NCBI RefSeq assembly: GCF_009617595.1
Contig: NZ_WIXK01000001.1
Span: 620,001 to 684,000 of the forward strand
From: Tritonibacter aquimaris
GTDB taxonomy: Bacteria; Pseudomonadota; Alphaproteobacteria; Rhodobacterales; Rhodobacteraceae
Length of the DNA stretch: 64,000 nucleotides
Direction of reading: 5' to 3'
The notes below the pieces were generated by a model that saw only the letters and a list, made by a program, of their open reading frames with translations, did not search any database and was not told where the DNA came from. Shown here piece after piece: positions 50,833-60,001 of the stretch (positions are counted from its first letter, which is position 1; each line of letters starts with the position of its first letter). The position numbers and the translations under genes were made by a program.

Positions 50833-51288
50833 TCAACCTGGGCGTTTTGGCACCGAAATCGTGCCTTTCCAGTATTGCACCACCACCCCATCCTGATTGA
50901 TCACATCAACATGAAACCGCAACTTGGCGGCGCGGGAATTGGGCTTGGGATCCAGCGTCTCGATCACTTCCATCTCATTGCGCAGCTGATCGCCCGGACG
51001 CACCGGATAAAGCCATTTCAGCTCTTCGATCGACTGGCCAATCAGCCCGCCCGCAATATTGAACTCACTTTCAACCAGCAACCGCATCGACATCGCCGCC
51101 GTATGCCAACCACTTGCTGCGAGCGTTTTAAACAGGCTGCCCTCTGCCCCCTCATCTGACAGGTGAAACGGCTGCGGATCATAGGCGCGGGCGAAATCGA
51201 TGATCATCTCCCGCGTCACCTCCAGCTGCGGTGAGCTGAACCGATCCCCCACCTGAAAATCATCAAAATAGCGCTCTTGCCGTGTCAT
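50833..51288 (-). CDS. MaoC-family dehydratase
   Basis: A 151-residue hot-dog-fold protein. The hydratase signature appears as DFARAYDPQPFHLSDEGA (~residues 31-48), giving the catalytic Asp and His, and SGWHTAAMSMRLL. MaoC proteins hydrate enoyl-CoA thioesters. Single-domain, normal length. It is in the same direction as the dehalogenase gene, 168 bp upstream. Pathway unknown. Confidence 0.85.
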   Translation of the reverse strand: MTRQERYFDDFQVGDRFSSPQLEVTREMIIDFARAYDPQPFHLSDEGAEGSLFKTLAASGWHTAAMSMRLLVESEFNIAGGLIGQSIEELKWLYPVRPGDQLRNEMEVIETLDPKPNSRAAKLRFHVDVINQDGVVVQYWKGTISVPKRPG

Positions 51289-51481
51289 CGTTCACCCATC
51301 CTTTGTGCAACGCCCAAACCAAAGACGCGCGCCCCAGCCAAAACCCAGCCACCGCCCGACTGCAAGGCAAACGTTGCGGCCCATAGCCTGTGTGCCACAT
51401 ATCCCGTTCCGTTGCCCGCATTAGGCTTGAGCTTGCGCGCCACCCCTGACAGGTATCACCGCATAAATCCGGAGGACCAAG

Positions 51482-51835
51482 ATGCTGGGGTTTTTAACCG
51501 TAATACTGCTGTGCCAACTCGGCGGAGAGCTGGTGGTGGGCGCGCTCAACCTGCCAATACCGGGGCCGGTGATGGGCATGGCTATTCTGTTTGTCATATT
51601 GATCCTGCGCGGCGATGTGCCCAAGGGTCTCGAAGACACTGCAAATGGGCTGTTGCGGATGATGTCATTGTTGTTTGTGCCCGCAGGCACCGGGGTGATC
51701 TTGCATTTTCAACTGATAGGTCAGGCACTTCTGCCACTAAGCCTTGCGCTCATCCTCAGCACCACTGCAACCATTGCCATCACCGCGCTGCTGATGCGCT
51801 GGCTCAGCAAACCTGAGGCGCAGCAAGATGGATAA
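51482..51835 (+). CDS. lrgA: CidA/LrgA family holin-like protein
   Basis: A 117-residue membrane protein with four helices. CQLGGELVVGALNLPIPGPVMGMAILF is the family signature near the N-terminus and LLFVPAGTGVILHF lies near residue 65. LrgA works with LrgB in murein hydrolase export control or in pyruvate/glycolate transport, depending on the organism. CGGAGGACC precedes the ATG. Overlaps lrgB by 8 bp. Confidence 0.92.
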   Translation: MLGFLTVILLCQLGGELVVGALNLPIPGPVMGMAILFVILILRGDVPKGLEDTANGLLRMMSLLFVPAGTGVILHFQLIGQALLPLSLALILSTTATIAITALLMRWLSKPEAQQDG

Positions 51836-52559
51836 CCTGCATGAAACCTGGGTCTACCTCAGCGCCACGCCGCTGTTTCACCTGACGCTGACGCTGGTGG
51901 CGTTTCAGATCGCCAGCTGGCTGTTCGAAAAATCAGGCCGCACGCCGCTGTGTAACCCGGTGCTGATTTCGGTGCTGCTGGTTGTGGCTGTCTTACTGCT
52001 GACCGGCACCAGCTACACCACCTATTTTGAAGGTGCGCAGTTTGTGCATTTCCTGCTTGGCCCCGCCACGGTGGCACTGGCAGTTCCGCTTTATCGCCAA
52101 TGGCATCATGTGCGCCGCTCGGGCGTGGCGATCCTTGTCAGCCTGCTTACGGGTTCAATTGTGTCGATCCTCACCGCGCTTGGCGTCAGCTGGGCTATGG
52201 GCACCACGTCTGACGTACTGGCATCGCTTGCGCCCAAATCCGTCACCGCACCGGTGGCAATGGCCATCGCCGAAGAGCTTGGCGGCCTGCCCTCATTGAC
52301 TGCCGTGCTGGTGATTGTCACCGGCATCTATGGCGCAATGTTTGCCCCCTACATCCTCAACGCCATCGGGGTCAAAGACTGGCGCGCCCGCGGCCTGGCA
52401 GTCGGCACCGCCAGCCACGGCATCGGCACCGCCCGCGCGCTTCAGGTCAATGAAACCGCCGGAGCGTTTTCCGGCCTGGCCATGGGTATCAACGCATTGG
52501 CCACCGCGCTGATGCTGCCCATCCTCTGGAGCGTTCTGTCACCGCTGTTTGGGTTTTAA
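51828..52559 (+). CDS. lrgB: LrgB family membrane protein
   Basis: A 243-residue membrane protein with about seven helices. FLLGPATVALAVPLY and SVTAPVAMAIAEELGGLPSLTAVLVIVTG are LrgB hallmarks, and ASHGIGTARALQ closes the C-terminal part. Its start overlaps lrgA by 8 bp, so they are translationally coupled. Since pdh genes follow 0.9 kb downstream, a link to pyruvate or glycolate uptake is possible but only inferred. Confidence 0.93.
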   Translation: MDNLHETWVYLSATPLFHLTLTLVAFQIASWLFEKSGRTPLCNPVLISVLLVVAVLLLTGTSYTTYFEGAQFVHFLLGPATVALAVPLYRQWHHVRRSGVAILVSLLTGSIVSILTALGVSWAMGTTSDVLASLAPKSVTAPVAMAIAEELGGLPSLTAVLVIVTGIYGAMFAPYILNAIGVKDWRARGLAVGTASHGIGTARALQVNETAGAFSGLAMGINALATALMLPILWSVLSPLFGF

Positions 52560-52682
52560 GCCCGCATTTCAGCCGTCATAAAAATTGCGAAAACCACATG
52601 TAAACCAGCGGACCATGTGGTTTTCCCTCTTCATACCCGCGGCCCCATGCGCCCACGTTCATTCACTGAAACGGTGCAGCCC

Positions 52683-53261
52683 ATGATCGGGCCAATGGTT
52701 GCCTTTGTGATTGCCTCCACCATCACGCCGGGGCCCAACAGCATCATGATTATGACCTCGGCGGTGAACTACGGCTTTCACCGCACCCTGCCCCATATCT
52801 TTGGCGTGGCGGTTGGCATTACCCTAGTGATCAGCCTTGCGGGCCTCGGGCTGCAGGCCTTGCTGGATCTGTTCCCGGCGCTGTGGCTGGTGTTGACACC
52901 GCTGTTCTCTTGCTACCTGCTCTATCTTGCCTGGAAGATTGCAACCGCCGCTCATCCGGGGGGATCCGGTGCCACTGGCACCCCGCTCAGCTTTTTTCAG
53001 GCGCTTTTGTTTCAATGGATCAATCCCAAGGTCTGGGCGTTGGGAGTGACCGCGCTCACACTTTTTGCGCCGCAGTATGAACTGCATAAGGTGCTGCTTG
53101 TTGCCACGACATTTGCGCTGGTTGGGATCGCATCAAACACGCTTTGGGCTGGGGCTGGCACCTATATAGCACGATTGCTGATGTCACCGGGCCGGCTGCG
53201 CGTGTTTAATCTCTGTGCCGCGCTGGCGCTGTTGCTGTCGTTGCTGCCAGGGCTGCTGTGA
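52683..53261 (+). CDS. LysE-family exporter
   Basis: A 192-residue membrane protein with about six helices. VIASTITPGPNSIMIMTSAVNYGF has the TPGPN family motif, and FFQALLFQWINPKVWALG carries the second NPK motif. The substrate is unknown. The start is uncertain: ATG at 52683 is preferred since the family begins a few residues before the first helix; in-frame codons at 52617, 52647 and 52695 are alternatives, none with a good ribosome binding site. Confidence 0.83.
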   Translation: MIGPMVAFVIASTITPGPNSIMIMTSAVNYGFHRTLPHIFGVAVGITLVISLAGLGLQALLDLFPALWLVLTPLFSCYLLYLAWKIATAAHPGGSGATGTPLSFFQALLFQWINPKVWALGVTALTLFAPQYELHKVLLVATTFALVGIASNTLWAGAGTYIARLLMSPGRLRVFNLCAALALLLSLLPGLL

Positions 53262-53346
53262 TCGCTGTGCACGGGCCCCAGCAGTCAGTTGTTCCGTTCA
53301 TCCCGCTTTAACCAAATTCGGTGTATCACGCGGCCGTGCGGCCAGC

Positions 53347-53366
53347 CTGAAAACGGGCATTTTCAG
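53347..53366. terminator. Hairpin between the LysE exporter gene and pdhA
   Basis: CTGAAAA and TTTTCAG form a perfect 7-bp stem around 6 bases, about 70 bp before the pdhA operator. It has no T run after it; it may be a weak terminator or part of a leader. Confidence 0.4.
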
Positions 53367-53436
53367 CACCAAAACAACACAACCCCAAATTGTGCAAGAT
53401 TATCGCTCGCCTCCGCGAGAAAAATGCTTTATGAAT

Positions 53437-53454
53437 TAGTTTAACACTAAACTA
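53437..53454. promoter_or_regulatory. TAGTTTA-N4-TAAACTA palindrome upstream of pdhA
   Basis: Perfect 7-bp arms with an ACAC spacer, ending 27 bp before the pdhA start codon. Same arms, spacing and position relative to the start as upstream of lpdA (29412-29429). It likely binds a dimeric regulator of the pyruvate dehydrogenase genes. Confidence 0.75.
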
Positions 53455-53481
53455 TCTTGCCAAAAGGGGGAGACCGCCACC

Positions 53482-54471
53482 ATGGCCGCAAGAAAATCCA
53501 CTGCGAAATCAAACGTTTCGGCAGATGAGCTGAAACATTATTACCGCGAGATGCTTTTGATCCGCCGATTCGAGGAAAAAGCAGGCCAGCTCTACGGCAT
53601 GGGTCTGATTGGCGGTTTCTGCCACCTCTACATCGGTCAGGAAGCGGTTGTTGTGGGCCTTGAGGCCGCAGCCGAAGAAGGCGACAAGCGCATCACATCC
53701 TATCGCGATCACGGCCATATGCTGGCCTGTGGCATGGATCCAGGCGGCGTGATGGCCGAACTGACCGGACGCGAAGGGGGCCTCTCCAAAGGTAAGGGCG
53801 GCTCCATGCATATGTTCTCGAAAGAGAAACATTTCTACGGGGGCCACGGCATTGTGGGCGCACAGGTGCCACTGGGTGCCGGTCTTGCCTTCTCTGATAA
53901 ATACAAAGAAAACGGCCGCGTAACCTTCACCTATTTTGGCGATGGTGCCGCGAACCAGGGCCAGGTTTACGAAACCTACAACATGGCGCAACTCTGGGAG
54001 CTGCCGGTTGTCTTTGTGATCGAAAACAACCAATACGCCATGGGCACCTCGGTGCAGCGCTCCACCAAATCCCCATCTTTGTGGGAACGTGGCGCCGCTT
54101 ATGGCATCGCAGGCGAAGCGGTGGATGGCATGAATGTGCTCACCGTCAAGGAAGCAGGCGAACGCGCCGTGGCACACTGCCGCGCGGGCAAAGGCCCTTA
54201 TATCCTTGAAGTGAACACCTATCGCTACCGCGGCCACTCCATGTCGGATCCGGCGAAATACCGTACCCGCGAAGAAGTGCAGAAAATGCGCGACGAGCGT
54301 GATCCGATCGAACAGGTCCGCGACATGCTGCTGACTGGCAAACACGCCACCGAAGATGAGCTGAAAGCGATCGACAAAGACATCAAGAACATTGTCAACC
54401 AGGCCGCGGATTTCTCCAAAGAAAGCCCCGAACCTGCGCTCGAAGAGCTCTGGACCGACATCTACGCCTGA
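53482..54471 (+). CDS. pdhA: Pyruvate dehydrogenase E1 component subunit alpha
   Basis: A 329-residue thiamin-dependent subunit. The ThDP motif begins GDGAANQGQVYETYNMAQLW and ends with VIENNQYAMG about 30 residues later. GHGIVGAQVPLGAGLAF and YRGHSMSDPAKYRTREE (phosphorylation-loop equivalent) confirm the alpha chain. With pdhB it decarboxylates pyruvate and acetylates lipoyl-E2. GGGGGAGACC precedes the ATG, and the operator lies just before. The VOC gene follows after 10 bp. Confidence 0.97.
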   Translation: MAARKSTAKSNVSADELKHYYREMLLIRRFEEKAGQLYGMGLIGGFCHLYIGQEAVVVGLEAAAEEGDKRITSYRDHGHMLACGMDPGGVMAELTGREGGLSKGKGGSMHMFSKEKHFYGGHGIVGAQVPLGAGLAFSDKYKENGRVTFTYFGDGAANQGQVYETYNMAQLWELPVVFVIENNQYAMGTSVQRSTKSPSLWERGAAYGIAGEAVDGMNVLTVKEAGERAVAHCRAGKGPYILEVNTYRYRGHSMSDPAKYRTREEVQKMRDERDPIEQVRDMLLTGKHATEDELKAIDKDIKNIVNQAADFSKESPEPALEELWTDIYA

Positions 54472-54481
54472 GGTCGCTGAT

Positions 54482-54871
54482 ATGCCCCATTTTGAAATAC
54501 ATGCGCGCGATGTGGAAGAGGCCAAGGTGTTTTACACCGGCCTCTTCGGCTGGAGCTTTGCTCCGATGCCGGGTGGTGAAGATGCGGAATATCACCTGAT
54601 CGAAGGCTCAGACATTGGTCTTGGCCAAACGCTGACAGGCGGGCTGATGCGCCGCTTTGATGCAACGCCCGCCGCCGGCAGCCCGGTGCGCGGCGGCACA
54701 ATGACATTTGAGGTGGCAGATTGCGATGAACGCTACGCCTGGGCGCTGGCCCATGGCGGCAGCGAAGCCCTGCCCCCCACTGATTACCCAGGCATAGGCC
54801 GCTGCGCCTATGTGGAAGATGGTCAAGGAAACATCGTCGGGATGATCACCCCGGCCACTGAGGAAAACTAA
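54482..54871 (+). CDS. VOC (glyoxalase-like) family protein inside the pdh operon
   Basis: A 129-residue single-domain protein of the vicinal oxygen chelate fold. [23 protein letters not shown] is the usual first strand and helix, and [18 protein letters not shown] with [15 protein letters not shown] the second module. Candidate metal ligands are H7 and a late Glu. No enzymatic role can be assigned. It sits between pdhA and pdhB with gaps of 10 and 4 bp, so it is certainly co-expressed. The start at 54482 is chosen because an upstream in-frame start would overlap pdhA deeply. Confidence 0.85.
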   Translation: MPHFEIHARDVEEAKVFYTGLFGWSFAPMPGGEDAEYHLIEGSDIGLGQTLTGGLMRRFDATPAAGSPVRGGTMTFEVADCDERYAWALAHGGSEALPPTDYPGIGRCAYVEDGQGNIVGMITPATEEN

Positions 54872-54875
54872 AGAC

Positions 54876-56249
54876 ATGGCAACTGAAATCCTAATGCCCG
54901 CCCTGTCGCCCACGATGGAAGAGGGCACATTGGCCAAATGGCTGGTGAAAGAAGGCGATACCGTAAACTCCGGCGACATCCTGGCGGAAATCGAAACCGA
55001 CAAAGCCACCATGGAATTTGAAGCCGTGGACGAAGGTGTTGTGGGCAAGATCCTGATCGCGGAAGGCTCTGAAGGGGTCAAAGTGAACACTCTGATCGCA
55101 GTGCTGGTGGAAGAAGGCGAAACCTATGACGCCTCGGCTGCCGCGCCAAGCGCACCAGCCGCAGAAGAAGCCGCCCCCGCCGAGGCACCTACGGCGCCTG
55201 CAGCGGTGCCAGCTGCTGCCGCGGTTGAGGTGGTTGAGCTCGCGCCAGACTACCCCGAGGGCACTGAAATGGTTACCGTCACCGTGCGCGAAGCGCTGCG
55301 TGACGCCATGGCCGAAGAGATGCGCGGTGACGAAAACGTCTTCCTGATGGGCGAAGAAGTGGCCGAATATCAGGGCGCTTATAAAGTGTCGCAGGGCCTT
55401 CTGGATGAGTTCGGCTCCAAACGCGTCATCGACACGCCAATCACCGAGCACGGCTTTGCCGGTATTGCCACCGGTGCGGCCTTTGGTGGTCTGCGTCCGA
55501 TCGTGGAATTCATGACCTTCAACTTTGCCATGCAGGCAATCGACCACCTGATCAACTCTGCTGCCAAGACGCTTTATATGTCCGGTGGTCAGATGGGTGC
55601 GCCGATGGTGTTCCGTGGCCCCAACGGTGCCGCAGCCCGCGTGGGCGCCCAGCACAGCCAGGACTATGCCGCATGGTACATGCAGGTGCCCGGTCTTAAG
55701 GTTGTGATGCCCTACTCTGCCGCAGATGCCAAAGGTCTGATGAAGACCGCCATCCGCGACAACAACCCGGTGATCTTCCTGGAAAACGAGATCCTTTACG
55801 GTAAATCCTTTGAGGTTCCGAAACTGGATGATTTCACCATTCCGTTTGGCAAGGCCCGCATCTGGCGCGAAGGCTCTGATGTGACCATCGTCTCCTTTGG
55901 CATTGGCATGACCTATGCGCTGGAAGCGGCGGATAAGCTCGCCGAAGAGGGTATCTCGGCCGAAGTCATCGACCTGCGCACCCTGCGCCCGATGGATCTG
56001 CCCACCGTGCTGCAATCTGTGCGCAAAACCAACCGTCTGGTCACTGTCGAAGAAGGCTGGCCGCAGGGCTCTGTTGGCTCCTACATCGCATCCGAAGTCC
56101 AGCGCGAAGCGTTCGACTACCTTGATGCGCCGGTTGTGACCTGCACCGGTAAGGATGTGCCGATGCCTTATGCGGCAAACCTTGAAAAACACGCGCTGAT
56201 CACCACCGACGAAGTGGTCGCAGCCGTGAAACAAGTCACCTACCGCTAA
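54876..56249 (+). CDS. pdhB: Pyruvate dehydrogenase E1 component subunit beta with lipoyl domain
   Basis: A 457-residue protein. Residues 1-80 form a lipoyl domain with the lipoylated lysine at K43 (ETDKATMEF), a feature of the alphaproteobacterial pdhB. An Ala/Pro/Glu linker (~85-125) leads to the transketolase-like domain ([51 protein letters not shown]) and the C-terminal domain ([23 protein letters not shown]). The lipoyl domain is nearly identical in protein and DNA to that of pdhC, 1.7 kb downstream. A 9-bp gap separates it from the DUF5076 gene. Confidence 0.96.
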   Translation: MATEILMPALSPTMEEGTLAKWLVKEGDTVNSGDILAEIETDKATMEFEAVDEGVVGKILIAEGSEGVKVNTLIAVLVEEGETYDASAAAPSAPAAEEAAPAEAPTAPAAVPAAAAVEVVELAPDYPEGTEMVTVTVREALRDAMAEEMRGDENVFLMGEEVAEYQGAYKVSQGLLDEFGSKRVIDTPITEHGFAGIATGAAFGGLRPIVEFMTFNFAMQAIDHLINSAAKTLYMSGGQMGAPMVFRGPNGAAARVGAQHSQDYAAWYMQVPGLKVVMPYSAADAKGLMKTAIRDNNPVIFLENEILYGKSFEVPKLDDFTIPFGKARIWREGSDVTIVSFGIGMTYALEAADKLAEEGISAEVIDLRTLRPMDLPTVLQSVRKTNRLVTVEEGWPQGSVGSYIASEVQREAFDYLDAPVVTCTGKDVPMPYAANLEKHALITTDEVVAAVKQVTYR

Positions 56250-56258
56250 GGACACGAG

Positions 56259-56528
56259 ATGTTCTGGAAAAAGAAACAACCGACCCAAGACATTGGCAGC
56301 CCAATGTTGATCGCCTTCCGGATAGAAAACGCAGACAGTACGCTTGCGGTGCATCTGGAGCCCGATCAACTGGGCAGCCCCGGCGAGGTTGGTGTCATGC
56401 TGGCGGATATTGCCCGCCAGATGGCACGGGCTTTGGTGCAGTCAGGTTATGACGGCACCGAAGCGCAGGCTTTCAACCAGATCATCAACATTCTTAATGC
56501 AGAAGCAAACGCACCAACGCAGCCCTAA
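56259..56528 (+). CDS. DUF5076 family small protein in the pdh operon
   Basis: An 89-residue protein starting MFWKKKQP, with a central PGEVGVMLADIARQMARALVQ that recalls the DUF5076 family from memory. It has no membrane segment and no catalytic motif. It lies 9 bp behind pdhB and 33 bp before pdhC, so it is expressed with the complex. Role unknown; a small complex-associated factor is speculation. Confidence 0.72.
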   Translation: MFWKKKQPTQDIGSPMLIAFRIENADSTLAVHLEPDQLGSPGEVGVMLADIARQMARALVQSGYDGTEAQAFNQIINILNAEANAPTQP

Positions 56529-56561
56529 TGGGTCGTAAGGTACAATAAGGAGGCATCGCCA

Positions 56562-57866
56562 ATGCCAACTGAAATTCTTATGCCAGCACTGTCGCCCACC
56601 ATGGAAGAGGGGACTCTGGCGAAATGGCTCGTCAAAGAAGGCGATACCGTCTCCTCTGGCGATCTGATTGCCGAGATCGAAACCGACAAGGCCACCATGG
56701 AATTTGAAGCCGTGGATGAAGGTGTTGTGGGCAAGATCCTGATCGCGGAAGGCTCTGAAGGGGTGAAAGTGAACACCCTGATCGCAGTCCTTCTGGAAGA
56801 CGGTGAAAGCGCAGATGACATCGCCACAGGCGGATCCGCGGCCCCTGCCGCAGCGGCTGCCGAGGAGGCACCTGCTGCCGCCGAGAAAGCCGCCCCTGCG
56901 CCGGCTGCCGCCCCAGCTGCACCCGCAGCGGCAGATGGTACCCGCATCTTTGCATCGCCTCTGGCGCGCCGGATTGCGGCTGACAAAGGTCTCGACCTCA
57001 GCACCATCGCAGGCTCAGGCCCGCGCGGTCGTATCATCAAAGCAGACGTGGAAAACGCAACCGCAGCCCCCAAAGCTGCCGCCGCAGCCCCCGCAGCTGC
57101 CGCCGCCGCGCCCGCGCCTGCTGCAGCCCCCACCGGCCCCTCGGCCGATCAGGTTGCCAAAATGTACGAAGGTCGCGCGTTTGAGGAAATCAAACTCGAC
57201 GGCATGCGCAAAACCATTGCTGCGCGCCTGTCTGAAGCCAAACAGACCATCCCGCATTTCTACCTGCGCCGCGACATCAAACTCGACGCGCTGCTGGCCT
57301 TCCGCTCACAGCTGAACAAACAGCTCGAAGGGCGTGGCGTAAAGCTCTCGGTCAATGATTTCATCATCAAAGCCGTGGCCAACGCGCTGCAGGCGGTGCC
57401 TGCTGCCAATGCGGTCTGGGCTGGTGATCGTGTGCTGCAACTGAAACCGTCAGACGTGGCTGTTGCGGTTGCCATTGAGGGTGGCCTCTTCACCCCAGTT
57501 CTGCAGGACGCGGACATGAAATCGCTTTCGGCCCTGTCGGTTGAAATGAAAGACCTGGCCAAACGCGCCCGCGAACGCAAACTGGCCCCGCATGAATACC
57601 AGGGCGGCGCCTTTGCCATTTCCAACCTTGGCATGTTTGGCATCGACAACTTTGACGCCATCGTGAACCCGCCACACGCAGGGATCCTTGCTGTGGGTGC
57701 AGGTGTCAAAAAACCGGTGATCGATGCCGAGGGCAATGTCTCTGCCGCCACCGTGATGAGCGTGACCATGTCGGTTGATCACCGCGTGATCGACGGCGCT
57801 GTTGGGGCAGACCTGCTCAAGGCGATTGTTGAGAACCTGGAAAACCCGATGGTAATGCTTGCATAA
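56562..57866 (+). CDS. pdhC: Dihydrolipoamide acetyltransferase (E2)
   Basis: A 434-residue core subunit. One lipoyl domain (residues 1-80, K43), an Ala/Pro linker, a peripheral-subunit-binding domain ([30 protein letters not shown] near 125-155, shortened), a second linker, then the catalytic domain ending with [16 protein letters not shown], which supplies the His-Asp pair. It transfers acetyl from lipoyl to CoA. AAGGAGG precedes the ATG. E3 comes from lpdA at 28 kb. A strong terminator closes the operon. Confidence 0.96.
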   Translation: MPTEILMPALSPTMEEGTLAKWLVKEGDTVSSGDLIAEIETDKATMEFEAVDEGVVGKILIAEGSEGVKVNTLIAVLLEDGESADDIATGGSAAPAAAAAEEAPAAAEKAAPAPAAAPAAPAAADGTRIFASPLARRIAADKGLDLSTIAGSGPRGRIIKADVENATAAPKAAAAAPAAAAAAPAPAAAPTGPSADQVAKMYEGRAFEEIKLDGMRKTIAARLSEAKQTIPHFYLRRDIKLDALLAFRSQLNKQLEGRGVKLSVNDFIIKAVANALQAVPAANAVWAGDRVLQLKPSDVAVAVAIEGGLFTPVLQDADMKSLSALSVEMKDLAKRARERKLAPHEYQGGAFAISNLGMFGIDNFDAIVNPPHAGILAVGAGVKKPVIDAEGNVSAATVMSVTMSVDHRVIDGAVGADLLKAIVENLENPMVMLA

Positions 57867-57894
57867 GCTACCCTAAATTCAAAAAACCAAATCT

Positions 57895-57922
57895 GGGCCG
57901 GGCATTGTTCCGGCCCTTTTTT
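57895..57922 (+). terminator. Terminator of the pdh operon
   Basis: GGGCCGG and CCGGCCC form a 7-bp stem around 8 bases, followed by TTTTTTATT. Confidence 0.88.
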
Positions 57923-58095
57923 ATTAATGCATTCGGCAAATTGCAGGTCATAGCCATATAAAACCCGCTTTGAATCGTTTACGTAACAAAAATATTACAG
58001 ACCGTTCAAATTGAATGGAAATTCCATTTTTCCGTTTAGAATTCGAAAATCCGAAATGGACAATATGCGCGCAGGACACAACTGCAGAGCACAGC

Positions 58096-59820
58096 ATGAA
58101 ACAGATCCTCGCCTTATCCGACGCAGGGAGATTCCTGCATTCGATGAATTTTCGCATTTCACTTTTGGTCTCGGCTTTCACCCTGATTGTTGCCATTCCG
58201 ATTGCTTTTTACGCCGCCCTCCAGCTGGAGCGCATTTCCATTACCGCAGCCCGCGACATGCAATACGAACTCACCCGCGCTTTGGTCAAAGACGTGGCGC
58301 AACCGGTGCAGCTTGGCTTTTCCGGCACCGTGGATGAACGGCTCAACTATGTGATTGAGCGCGCGGGCGAAAATTTCCAATACGCCCGCATCACCAAATC
58401 CAACGGCGTCATCATGAGCGAGCAAGGCAGCGCCATCGCCACAGATCAGCTCACCGCCCTGGAACAGCAGGTCGCCGAAAGCCTGACACCTTACACTTCT
58501 GAAGATGGTTTCCAGCTGATCTACCCGATCCTGTCGAAAAAGGGCAAATTGCGCGGCACGCTGGTGATGGTCTGGGATCCCGCCGCCACCTATGCGGCGC
58601 TGCGCAAAAGCCTGTGGCATGAGGCCGAAGCAGGCGCGGTGCTGCTGCTGATCGCCAGCACCATCTGCTTCCTGATCCTGCGTCGGGTTCTCAGCCGTCC
58701 ACTGCGCGAGTTGGGCACCAGCGTCAATCTGATCACCGCAGGCCAATATGATCGCAAACTCTCCACCAGTGAGCGCCGCGATGAACTGGGGGAAATCGCC
58801 CGCCGGATTGAAGGGCTGCAAATCACCCTGGCTGAGGGGCGCGCCGCCACCAATGCCCGCATTCAGGATCAGCACGCCCAGACCCGCGCGGTTGACCAGC
58901 TGCGTCAGGGGCTGGCGGCTCTGGCCCGGCGCGACCTTGCCTATCGTATGAACGAACCCCTGCCCGGCTCCTACGAAGCCCTGCGCGAGGATTTCAACTC
59001 GGCGCTGGACGGTCTGTCCAACACCATGGGTCAGGTGCTGGGCAGCGCCTCCGATATCTTAGGGCGCAGCTCTGATATCCGGCAAGGTTCCGGTGATCTC
59101 TCCGGCCGCATCCACAGCCAAAGCGACGCGCTTGGCGACGTCGCCCAAAGCATGGGCGCGCTGACCCAATCGGTGCAAAACGCCGCCGAAGGTGCACGCA
59201 CCGTCAACGCCATTGTCGGCCAGGCCGTCGACGAAGCGCAAAACAACGCCGCCGTGGTTGAACACGCGGTCTCTGCCATGCAGCAGATCGAAGCCAGCGC
59301 CAGCAAGATCGCCACCATCATCGCCACCATTGATGACATTGCATTCCAGACCACTCTGCTCGCGCTGAATGCCGGGGTTGAGGCCGCGCGCGCAGGTGAA
59401 TCTGGCGCAGGTTTTGCCGTGGTTGCATCAGAAGTGCGCAACCTCGCCCTGCGCACCTCGCAGGCCGCAACCGAGATCAATACCCTGATCACCGATGCCA
59501 CCTCCCATATCGAAAATGGTGTCAACGAGGTGCATAATACCGGTGATGTGCTTCAGCATATCATCACCCGCATGAGCGAGATCTCCAACCGCGTCAGCGC
59601 CTCAGCCGAGGGTTTTGTCAGCGACAGCCAAGAGCTGCAGGCGCTGTCTGGCCGGGTTGATGAACTTGGCACCCTCAGCAGTGCCAATGATCAGATCGTG
59701 GAACGCAACACCCAATCGGTTGATCTTTTACGCGATGAGGCCGCCCATCTGGACACGCTTGCAGGGGCCTTTACCCTGCCCCGCACGCAGCAAACCAGCC
59801 CAAGCGCGGCTGCGGCCTGA
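58096..59820 (+). CDS. Methyl-accepting chemotaxis protein
   Basis: A 574-residue receptor from ATG at 58096. A helix at ~21-42 anchors it, a ~135-residue periplasmic sensor follows, the second helix is at ~180-199, then HAMP (LRRVLSRPLRELGTSVNLI to ~250). The signalling domain contains the conserved tip IDDIAFQTTLLALNAGVEAA. It should pair with CheA and CheW to steer flagellar motility; none are in the window. The start is uncertain: ATG at 58144 also precedes the first helix, and 58015 is a longer option. The ligand is unknown. Confidence 0.87.
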   Translation: MKQILALSDAGRFLHSMNFRISLLVSAFTLIVAIPIAFYAALQLERISITAARDMQYELTRALVKDVAQPVQLGFSGTVDERLNYVIERAGENFQYARITKSNGVIMSEQGSAIATDQLTALEQQVAESLTPYTSEDGFQLIYPILSKKGKLRGTLVMVWDPAATYAALRKSLWHEAEAGAVLLLIASTICFLILRRVLSRPLRELGTSVNLITAGQYDRKLSTSERRDELGEIARRIEGLQITLAEGRAATNARIQDQHAQTRAVDQLRQGLAALARRDLAYRMNEPLPGSYEALREDFNSALDGLSNTMGQVLGSASDILGRSSDIRQGSGDLSGRIHSQSDALGDVAQSMGALTQSVQNAAEGARTVNAIVGQAVDEAQNNAAVVEHAVSAMQQIEASASKIATIIATIDDIAFQTTLLALNAGVEAARAGESGAGFAVVASEVRNLALRTSQAATEINTLITDATSHIENGVNEVHNTGDVLQHIITRMSEISNRVSASAEGFVSDSQELQALSGRVDELGTLSSANDQIVERNTQSVDLLRDEAAHLDTLAGAFTLPRTQQTSPSAAAA

Positions 59821-59850
59821 TAGACGCCGCAGCACAAACCAGCCAAATCA

Positions 59851-59884
59851 AAGCCCCCGCAGATCAGATCTCTGCGGGGGCTTT
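59851..59884 (+). terminator. Terminator of the chemoreceptor gene
   Basis: AAGCCCCCGCAGA and TCTGCGGGGGCTT form a 13-bp stem around TCAGATC, then TCTTGTT. Confidence 0.88.
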
Positions 59885-60001
59885 CTTGTTGAAAACGCGG
59901 ATAAATCCACAAAAACGCCGATCCGCGCGCCGCTGTAAGATCATTTTTAAGATATTTCAGCTCATATACAGGCGTAACTTTAGCAAACCGATGGGTCTCC
60001 A

